27,718 nucleotides of DNA from Intrasporangium_A sp039812505 (GTDB taxonomy: Bacteria > Actinomycetota > Actinomycetes > Actinomycetales > Dermatophilaceae). The stretch spans positions 1-27,718 of the forward strand of contig NZ_JBDIAQ010000035.1 in assembly GCF_039812505.1 (NCBI RefSeq). Direction: 5' to 3'. The notes under the pieces are model-generated. The model saw nothing but the letters and a program-made list of their open reading frames with translations. It had not been told where the DNA came from and made no database searches. Shown in pieces: positions 15,479 through 22,954 of the stretch. Position 1 is the first letter of the stretch; each line of letters begins with the position of its first letter. The position numbers and the translations under genes were made by a program.

Positions 15479-16203
15479 CGAGCACGCAGGCCGGCACGGA
15501 CCGACGCACCTCGGGAGACGACGGCACCGGGCCGGACCTGCCCACCGGCGCAGCGGCGACCTACAAGCTCGCCTCGGTCCTGCTCCAGTACCCGACCCGA
15601 TCCCTCCTCGAGGGTCTCGACACGCTCGGTGCGGCACTCGAGCGGGTACCGCGCCGGCCGCGGGCCGAGCTGGCCCGCTTCCTCGACTGGCTGGCCGGCA
15701 CCCCGTCCGCGGACGTCGCGGTGCACTACGTCGAGACCTTCGACCTGCGGCGGCGGTGCAGCCTCTACCTGACCTACTTCCGCTCGGGCGACACCCGCAA
15801 CCGGGGGATGGCGATGCTGGCCGTCAAGACCGCCTACCGCGTCGCCGGGTTCACCCCCTCCGACGACGAGCTGCCCGACTACCTGCCCCTCGTCCTCGAG
15901 TTCGCTGCGCTCTCGCCGCGCGGCGAGACGCTGCTGGCCCGCCACCGTGCCGACCTCGAGCTGCTGCGGCGCGGGCTGGAGCGGGCCGAGAGCCCGTACC
16001 TGGCCGTGGTCGAGGCGGTGTGCGTCCAGCTGCCCGGACTGGGCCGGCGCGAGCTGGCCGCGGTGACCCGGGCCTGGGAGACCGGCCCGCCGCAGGAGGC
16101 CGTCGGGCTCGAACCGTTCGCCCCGCCCGAGTACCTGGGCGGCTACCCGACCGGTCGCGCTGGTGCGGCCGCGCCGACCGGCACAGAGGAGGACCGACGA
16201 TGA
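15475..16203 (+). CDS. narJ: Nitrate reductase assembly chaperone (delta subunit)
   Basis: 242 residues. A TorD/DmsD-family chaperone that binds apo-NarG and assists molybdenum cofactor insertion and membrane attachment; it is not part of the final enzyme. Recognised from TYKLASVLLQYPTRSLLEGL (residues 24-43), the YVETFDLRRRCSLYLTYF segment and SGDTRNRGMAML, all typical of actinobacterial NarJ, and from its position between narH and narI. GTG 15475 overlaps the narH stop (GTGA), and the stop overlaps narI (ATGA), so translation of the three genes is coupled. The first 20 residues are a polar, probably disordered leader. Confidence 0.94.
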   Translation: MTSTQAGTDRRTSGDDGTGPDLPTGAAATYKLASVLLQYPTRSLLEGLDTLGAALERVPRRPRAELARFLDWLAGTPSADVAVHYVETFDLRRRCSLYLTYFRSGDTRNRGMAMLAVKTAYRVAGFTPSDDELPDYLPLVLEFAALSPRGETLLARHRADLELLRRGLERAESPYLAVVEAVCVQLPGLGRRELAAVTRAWETGPPQEAVGLEPFAPPEYLGGYPTGRAGAAAPTGTEEDRR

Positions 16204-16940
16204 GCGCCACGTGGGCCTACTTCTGGTGGGTGATCCTGCCGTACATCGCGATGGCGGTCTTCGTCATCGGCCACATCTGGCGCTGGCGCTACGACCAGTA
16301 CGGGTGGACCAGCTACTCCACCGAGCTGCAGGAGCACAAGCGGCTCAAGTGGGGTGCGCCGCTGTTCCACTACGGCACCTTCGCAGCGATCGGCGGCCAC
16401 GTCATCGGGATCCTGATCCCGAAGCAGTGGGTCGAGGCGATCGGCATCAACGAGCACGCCTACCACCTCTTCTCGGCCGTCGCCGGGCTGATCGCCGCAG
16501 CGCTGGTCATCATCGGCGTGGCGATCCTCGCCACCCGCCGGCTGTTCGTCCCCCGGGTGCGCGCCACGACGAGCCGGGTCGACTGGGTGGCGCTGGTCCT
16601 GCTCGCGATCATGGTCGGGCTCGGCATCGCGACGACCTCGATCAACGCACCGCTCGGCTTCGACTACCGCGAGACCATCTCGATCTGGTTCCGCGGCCTG
16701 TTCGCCGGCGACGCGAACATCGCGCTGGCCCAGAGCTCCCCGATCATCTTCCAGATCCACGCGGTCGCCGCATGGCTGCTGTTCCTGATCTGGCCGTTCA
16801 CCCGGCTGGTGCACGCCTGGAGCTACCCGCTCTGGTACCTGTGGCGGCCCTACGTCGTCTACCGCGCCAAGAAGGCCGGCCCGCCCGCCGAGCCGGGCAC
16901 CGGCGGACGCAAGTGGCGCAAGATCGGCGTGCGCTACTGA
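16200..16940 (+). CDS. narI: Respiratory nitrate reductase gamma subunit (cytochrome b)
   Basis: 246 residues with five hydrophobic segments. Membrane anchor that oxidises menaquinol and carries two b haems. The four haem-ligand histidines are H57 and H67 (LFHYGTFAAIGGHVIG) and H187 and H205 (FQIHAVAAWLLF and RLVHAW). ATG 16200 overlaps narJ. The C-terminal basic tail (KWRKIGVRY) is cytoplasmic. It is the last gene of the operon; palindromic element copy 3 follows 51 bases later and may mark the transcript end. No nitrate transporter or two-component regulator is present on either side. Confidence 0.96.
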   Translation: MSATWAYFWWVILPYIAMAVFVIGHIWRWRYDQYGWTSYSTELQEHKRLKWGAPLFHYGTFAAIGGHVIGILIPKQWVEAIGINEHAYHLFSAVAGLIAAALVIIGVAILATRRLFVPRVRATTSRVDWVALVLLAIMVGLGIATTSINAPLGFDYRETISIWFRGLFAGDANIALAQSSPIIFQIHAVAAWLLFLIWPFTRLVHAWSYPLWYLWRPYVVYRAKKAGPPAEPGTGGRKWRKIGVRY

Positions 16941-16991
16941 ACCGAGCCCCGCAGCGCCACTGCTTCGGCCGGTCCCTGCGGCGCCGGTCCC

Positions 16992-17090
16992 GTACCGGCG
17001 GACGACCGTTGGTCTGCGATCGCCCGACGCTCGTGCTCGGCCGGCGCCACCCGGGGACCGTCGCGGCGACCAACGGTCGTCGGTCGGTAC
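16992..17090. repeat. Palindromic element, copy 3 (99 bp)
   Basis: Arms at 16992-17014 and 17068-17090 match each other at 21 of 23 positions, better than in copies 1 and 2, with the invariant core GACGACCGTTGGTC at 17001-17014. The interior is 10 bases shorter (53) but keeps CGTGCTCGGCCGG from copy 1. It sits between the convergent ends of narI and asnB and fills most of the 217-base gap there; no gene is seen in the rest of that gap. Confidence 0.88.
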
Positions 17091-17157
17091 CTTCGCGGCT
17101 CAGGGCGGGGCGAAGCGGCAGCGTCCGGCGGGTCCGGCGTCGGCCGGCACGCCTTGC

Positions 17158-19833
17158 TCAGGGCTGTTCGAACACCACGGCCATCGGCGTCTGCTCCGAG
17201 CCCTGTCCGAGCGGGTTGTCGGCGAACATCGCCTCGTAGCGCTCCTTCGGCCCGGCCGCGTCCAAGCCGAGCACGTTGCGGCCGAGGTCGTTGGCGTCCA
17301 TCACGACCGTGCCGCCGAAGGTGTCGCGCCACGGCGCCGGCACCCGGGCCCGGATCGCCGCCGACAACCGTGCCGCCACGCCGTCGGGGTCCTTCGGGCC
17401 GAGCTTGGCCGAGACGTTGGCCGGGTAGACCGAGTACTCCGTCGGCCCGTCGATGGCGCGGATGTCGCCACCCACCAGGTCGTAGAACAGGCCCCGCCTG
17501 CCGACCAGCTTGCCGACCGCCCCGCCGACGGCGGCATACAGCACCCGGGGCAGGCCGGCCTCCTGGATCGCCAGCTGCATGGTGAACGGCGAGCCGAGCC
17601 CGATCCCGGCCGGGGTGCGCGTCACGTACCGCGAGAGCACCCGGGCCGGCCGGGAGACCTTGATGTCCCAGACGAAGTAGGACCGGCCCTGCGTGATCGC
17701 CACCACCTTCTCGGAGATGAAGAAGTACCAGCGCCCCTTCGTGGCGACCTCGTGCTCCGCCCCGGCCTCGGGCAGCCCGGCAAAGAACCGCTCCACGTAG
17801 CCGAGGGTCTTCTCGTCGAGGTCGTCCTCGCGGGCGTACAGCTCGGTGCGCAGCGGGTAGCGCCGCACCGCCTCACCCGAGTCGAGCCGCAGGTCGAGCG
17901 ACTTGCGGGCGTTCGGCTCGTAGTCGGTCTTCGGCCGGGTCTGCACCGCCACCGCGTCGTCGGACGGCTGCTCGTCGAAGTACTCCTGCAGCCACAGCTC
18001 GAGGTTGACCAGGCGCCAGAAGGTCATCGAGTCGACGTCGTTGGTGCCCTTGATCCAGCCCTCGAAGGCGTGCAGCACCTCGGTCTGCTCGAAGTACGGC
18101 CGGTTGGCGAACGACTCGGACAGGAAGATGCCGTAGAAGTGGTTCTTCAGCGTCATGAACCACTCGCCCTGCGGTGTGGTGAAGCCGATCTTGTTGCGCC
18201 GCAAGCGGATCGAGTCGGGCAGCAGGCCGGTCGTCGCGTCGCGCAGGATGCGCTTGTTCCAGCCGTCCTTGATGATCGCCTCGTCCGAGAGCGAGAAGAC
18301 GAACTTGACGACCTCCTTGTCGAGGAACGGCACGCGCCCCTCGAGCGAGAACCGCATGGTGTTCTTGTCCTCGTAGCGCAGCAGCGAGGGCAGCGACCCG
18401 ACGAAGAGGTCCTCGATCAGGCGCTTCTTGAGGTTGCGCTGTTCGACGACGTAGCGCTCGTCGCGGTGCGCCGCCACGAAGTCCCGGCCGAGCAGCTGCG
18501 TCGTGGGGATGTCGCGGCGCCCGCGCAGCCGCGCCTTGAGCTTGAACCGGCCCAGCCGGTACAGCACGTCGAGCGACCTGGACAGCTCGGCCGCCGCCTT
18601 GAGCCCGCCCTCGGCCCGCAGCTGACGCAGGTAGACGAAGTAGTAGGGCACGTAGCCGGCCATCATCTCGTCGGCGCCCTGCCCGTCGAGCAGTACGGTC
18701 ACGTGCTCGGTCGCCTCGCGCATCACCTGGTACTGGGCGTACGGGCCGCTGGAGATCAGCGGCTCCTCCTGGGTGCGCACGAAGTCGCGCAGGTCGGCCT
18801 TGAACTCCGAGGCGGTCGGCTTGATCTTGTGCCCGGCGACGTGGCCGCGGCAGATCTCCAGGACGTCGTCGACGTAGCGCTCCTCGTCGTTGATCGAGTT
18901 CGGGAAGACCGCGCTGAACGTGTTCTGCTGCTGGCCGACGGACTCGGTCGTCCTGTCGCCCGAGTTGATCAGCCGGTTGATGACGACGGCGACGGCCGAC
19001 GAGTCGAGCCCGCCGGACAGCGACGTGCCCACCGGCACCTCGGACTGGAGCCGGAGCCGGACCGCCTCGACGAGCCGCTCGCGGTACTCCGCGGTGGCCG
19101 CCTCGTCGTAGGGTCGCTGCTGGTGCGCCAGCTCGGCCAGCTCCTCGCGCAGCCGGGTGAACATCCGCCGGTCGGCGTGACCGTCCTCGCCGATCGTCAT
19201 CATCTCGCCGGGCTCGAGCCGCTCGATCCCGTCGAAGAACGTCTCCGGCCCGTCCTCGTGGATCCGGTAGCGCAGGTACCGGTAGATGGTGCGCTCGTTA
19301 GGACGCTTCTCGTAGTGGCCCGATGCGAGCAGGGGCTTGATCTCCGAGGCGAACAGCCACGCGGCGGCGCCGTCCGCGCCCGAGCCGGCTGAGCGGCATA
19401 CGTACACGGGTTTGATGCCGAAGTGGTCGCGTGCGAGGGTCATGGTGCGGCGCTCGCGGTCCCAGATCGCCAGGCCGAACATCCCGTTGAAGCGGTCGAA
19501 CGCGTCCGCGCCCCACTCGGCGAACGCCTCGAGCACGACCTCGGTGTCGCAGTCCGTCGTGAACACCCGGCCCAGCTGCTGCAGCTCGGCGCGCAGGTCG
19601 AGGTAGTTGTAGACCTCGCCGTTGTAGGCGATCGTGAAGCGCTCGTCGGCGGTGCTCATCGGCTGCTGACCGTGGGCGACGTCGATGATCGAGAGCCGCC
19701 GGTGGGCCAGCCCGCCCCGGCCGTGCGTGAAGATCCCCTCGCCGTCCGGGCCGCGGTGGCGCTGGCAGTCGTTCATCCGGCGCAGCAGCGCCTCGTCCGC
19801 CTCGAAACCGACGTATCCCGCGATCCCACACAT
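17158..19833 (-). CDS. asnB: Asparagine synthase (glutamine-hydrolysing) fused to a CofE-like domain
   Basis: 891 residues, against about 600-650 for ordinary AsnB. The N-terminal glutaminase has Cys2 as nucleophile (MCGIAG), RHRGPDGEG (26-34), YNGEVYNY (70-77) and DHFGIKPVY (136-144). The synthetase domain has the ATP PP-loop SGGLDSSA (273-280), LLDGQGADEMMAGY (381-394) and LEGRVPFLDKEVV (497-509). From about residue 640 to the end the chain continues without a stop into a region resembling F420-0:L-glutamate ligase-like proteins: WYFFISEKVVAITQGR (702-717), TPAGIGLGSPFTMQLAIQE (740-758), DGPTEYSVYP and VVMDANDLGRNVLG. AsnB relatives amidate aspartate or cell-wall carboxylates such as diaminopimelate; the real substrate here is open. 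ATG 19833 is fixed by Cys2. A leaderless -10 precedes it. Confidence 0.87.
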   Translation of the reverse strand: MCGIAGYVGFEADEALLRRMNDCQRHRGPDGEGIFTHGRGGLAHRRLSIIDVAHGQQPMSTADERFTIAYNGEVYNYLDLRAELQQLGRVFTTDCDTEVVLEAFAEWGADAFDRFNGMFGLAIWDRERRTMTLARDHFGIKPVYVCRSAGSGADGAAAWLFASEIKPLLASGHYEKRPNERTIYRYLRYRIHEDGPETFFDGIERLEPGEMMTIGEDGHADRRMFTRLREELAELAHQQRPYDEAATAEYRERLVEAVRLRLQSEVPVGTSLSGGLDSSAVAVVINRLINSGDRTTESVGQQQNTFSAVFPNSINDEERYVDDVLEICRGHVAGHKIKPTASEFKADLRDFVRTQEEPLISSGPYAQYQVMREATEHVTVLLDGQGADEMMAGYVPYYFVYLRQLRAEGGLKAAAELSRSLDVLYRLGRFKLKARLRGRRDIPTTQLLGRDFVAAHRDERYVVEQRNLKKRLIEDLFVGSLPSLLRYEDKNTMRFSLEGRVPFLDKEVVKFVFSLSDEAIIKDGWNKRILRDATTGLLPDSIRLRRNKIGFTTPQGEWFMTLKNHFYGIFLSESFANRPYFEQTEVLHAFEGWIKGTNDVDSMTFWRLVNLELWLQEYFDEQPSDDAVAVQTRPKTDYEPNARKSLDLRLDSGEAVRRYPLRTELYAREDDLDEKTLGYVERFFAGLPEAGAEHEVATKGRWYFFISEKVVAITQGRSYFVWDIKVSRPARVLSRYVTRTPAGIGLGSPFTMQLAIQEAGLPRVLYAAVGGAVGKLVGRRGLFYDLVGGDIRAIDGPTEYSVYPANVSAKLGPKDPDGVAARLSAAIRARVPAPWRDTFGGTVVMDANDLGRNVLGLDAAGPKERYEAMFADNPLGQGSEQTPMAVVFEQP

Positions 19834-19840
19834 GCGCCCA

Positions 19841-19846
19841 AGGGTA
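19841..19846 (-). promoter_or_regulatory. Candidate leaderless -10 (TACCCT) of asnB
   Basis: Minus-strand TACCCT with a seven-base spacer to the ATG at 19833. A GTATGCCGC motif (19853-19861) lies immediately upstream, where a -35 region would begin. Confidence 0.5.
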
Positions 19847-19883
19847 GTGGTGGTATGCCGCTGGGCCCGGCGCCGGCCCACCC

Positions 19884-19956
19884 CATCGACAGTGCAGCAA
19901 TCCCGATCGAGGATCACCAGAGCTGCTCTCTCGATTACGAAAGGTGCACTCTCGAT
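19884..19956. repeat. 21-bp-period TGCAC/TCGA repeats upstream of asnB
   Basis: On the minus strand a CTCGAT and a GTCGAT core (within 19884-19910) are 21 bases apart, the latter in TGCACTGTCGAT. On the plus strand TGCTCTCTCGAT (19924) and TGCACTCTCGAT (19945) are also 21 bases apart. The four units form two head-on pairs that fill the gap between guaA and asnB. The same core occurs inside the PIG-L gene. Two-turn spacing puts all units of a pair on one face of the DNA. Confidence 0.7.
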
Positions 19957-19968
19957 GTGGTCACCAGG

Positions 19969-21567
<1,599 letters not shown>

Positions 21568-21573
21568 GGGCGA

Positions 21574-21579
21574 AGCCTA
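21574..21579 (-). promoter_or_regulatory. Candidate leaderless -10 (TAGGCT) of guaA
   Basis: Minus-strand TAGGCT with a six-base spacer to the GTG at 21567. No guanine-type riboswitch is visible; a leaderless message would leave no room for one. Confidence 0.5.
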
Positions 21580-21618
21580 GCCGTCCGCCGACCTGCTGCC
21601 GGATGCCGCCGGGCCGGG

Positions 21619-21644
21619 ACCGCGCGGGGGCACCGCCCCGCGGT
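21619..21644 (-). terminator. GC-rich hairpin after the SURF1-DUF3817 pair
   Basis: ACCGCG-CGGGGG and GCCCCGCGGT can form a stem with a small bulge and a short loop, about 50 bases after the DUF3817 stop and just before the guaA promoter. There is no T-tract, so intrinsic termination is uncertain, as is common in high-GC genomes. The GTATGCCGC copy at 21647-21655 is next to it. Confidence 0.35.
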
Positions 21645-21694
21645 GGGCGGCATACCCACGGCGTCCGGACCGGCCGGCGGTTCCGGTGCGGCGG

Positions 21695-22090
21695 TCAGGC
21701 GGGCTGGCCGTCCTGCGCGGTGGCGGCCGGGCCACCCGCGGGGTGGACCCGCTGCAGCAGCGCGGTCGTCTCCAGGTGGACGCGGTGCTCGGCGACCCAG
21801 GGCAGCACCGGCACGAACCCGGCCAGCAGGTTCAGCACGATCCGCTTGAGGCTCCAGGCGCTCTTCAGGCCCAGGTTGGCGACCGACGCGGCATACCCCA
21901 TGTAGATGAAGCCGTGGATGTAGCTCCAGTTGCGGGTCAGGAAGTTGTCCATGCCCAGGCCGTACTTCATCACCATCTCGGCGATCAGGATGAACAGCGC
22001 GACACCGGCGGTGATCGCCATGACGCGGTAGGCGGACAGCGCCGTGCGGATCTGGTTCGGCTTGGCCAGGTGGGTGGGGTGGGTGCTCAC
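21695..22090 (-). CDS. DUF3817 integral membrane protein
   Basis: 131 residues with about three membrane segments: residues 23-40 (VMAITAGVALFILIAEMV), 57-73 (YIHGFIYMGYAASVANL) and 85-98 (VLNLLAGFVPVLPW). The histidine-containing YIHGFIYMGY and the FVPVLPW motif are typical of DUF3817, a family of unknown function found next to guaA or cytochrome assembly genes in actinobacteria. GTG 22090 overlaps the SURF1 stop in GTGA, so it is translated with SURF1. The C-terminal tail (HPAGGPAATAQDGQPA) is disordered. Confidence 0.87.
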   Translation of the reverse strand: MSTHPTHLAKPNQIRTALSAYRVMAITAGVALFILIAEMVMKYGLGMDNFLTRNWSYIHGFIYMGYAASVANLGLKSAWSLKRIVLNLLAGFVPVLPWVAEHRVHLETTALLQRVHPAGGPAATAQDGQPA

Positions 22091-22854
22091 GCGTGGGCTT
22101 CTTCCTTCGGTGCGACCGGCCGGCGCTGCGCCAGCCATTCGGCTCTGATGATCTTGGCAAACATCCAGACGGCGAACAGGCCGAAGGCCCACCACTGGAC
22201 GGCGTAGGCGGCGTTCCTGAGGTTCAGGTGCGAGGGCAGCTCGGGCGGCGGCACCCGCGTCAGCCCGGTGGCGGCCGGGTCGAGGGCCGTGCCGTCGGCC
22301 GACTCGCTCGAGGCGAGCAGGACGACGTTGTAGAGCTGTCCGGGCCACTCGTTGACCAGTGCGGCCAGGTCGATCGCCTGCCGTTGCGGCTCGGGCAGCG
22401 CGCCGGAGCCGACCCGGGGCGACTCACCGGGGCCGAGCGTGCCGAGGACCTCGACGGTGCCGGCCGGCGGGGCCGGCGGCCGAGCCGGCGTGCCGGCGAC
22501 GAACCCGCGCAGCACGGCGACCGTGCCCTGCGCGGTCTGCAACGGGGTGACGACCCACGAGCCCGTCCGCCCGTCCAGGCGGCGGTCGACGACGAGGATC
22601 TGGTCGGCGGCGGCGTAGGTGCCGGTGGCGATGACCCGCCGGTTCGAGAAGTCGGCCTCGAACGCGGAGTGCGGCCGGGTCACCTGCCCGAGCGGCTCGC
22701 GTGGCAGGCTCGCAGCGGCCGCGACGGCCTCGGCCCGGCCCTTGTCCTGGGCAACCCCGAGCTGCCAGAGCCCCAGGAGGGTGCACGCGGTCACGACGAC
22801 GGCCAGGACCAGGACCAGCCCGATCCAGCGAGGTCGAACGAGGCCGGCAGACAC
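22087..22854 (-). CDS. SURF1 family cytochrome c oxidase assembly protein
   Basis: About 255 residues. SURF1 proteins assist haem insertion and assembly of the aa3 cytochrome c oxidase at the membrane. The layout is typical: an N-terminal membrane segment (residues 10-28), the conserved LGLWQLGVAQDKG just after it, an extracytoplasmic domain with VATGTYAA-like (VIATGTYAAADQILVVDR), WVVTPLQTAQGTVAVLRGFV and, near the end, a second membrane segment (NAAYAVQWWAFGLFAVWM). Start: GTG 22854 follows TACGCT by six bases; GTG 22872 is an in-frame alternative. It is divergent from mrpA across 100 bases. Confidence 0.87.
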   Translation of the reverse strand: MSAGLVRPRWIGLVLVLAVVVTACTLLGLWQLGVAQDKGRAEAVAAAASLPREPLGQVTRPHSAFEADFSNRRVIATGTYAAADQILVVDRRLDGRTGSWVVTPLQTAQGTVAVLRGFVAGTPARPPAPPAGTVEVLGTLGPGESPRVGSGALPEPQRQAIDLAALVNEWPGQLYNVVLLASSESADGTALDPAATGLTRVPPPELPSHLNLRNAAYAVQWWAFGLFAVWMFAKIIRAEWLAQRRPVAPKEEAHA

Positions 22855-22860
22855 TCCCCC

Positions 22861-22866
22861 AGCGTA
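22861..22866 (-). promoter_or_regulatory. Candidate leaderless -10 (TACGCT) of SURF1
   Basis: Minus-strand TACGCT with a six-base spacer to the GTG at 22854. The spacer is G-rich but too close to the start codon to act as a Shine-Dalgarno, which favours leaderless initiation. Confidence 0.45.
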
Positions 22867-22907
22867 GGTCACCGTCGAGGTGCCACAGGACTGACCCGGG
22901 TGGCCCC

Positions 22908-22913
22908 TACAAT
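22908..22913 (+). promoter_or_regulatory. Candidate -10 (TACAAT) of the mrp operon
   Basis: TACAAT lies 42 bases before the mrpA GTG and is one base from the TATAAT consensus. No good -35 is seen at 16-18 bases. GAGAGG at about 22942-22947 is a reasonable Shine-Dalgarno for the 22955 start, so this message has a normal leader, unlike most others here. Confidence 0.5.
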
Positions 22914-22954
22914 GACGCACGAACCTGACCGAGCCGACGACCGAGAGGCCCGCC

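Noticed and set aside
17158..19833. AsnB length explained by a missed stop or frameshift
   Set aside because: The frame is continuous and the extension has coherent motifs of a known protein family, so read-through of random sequence is unlikely.
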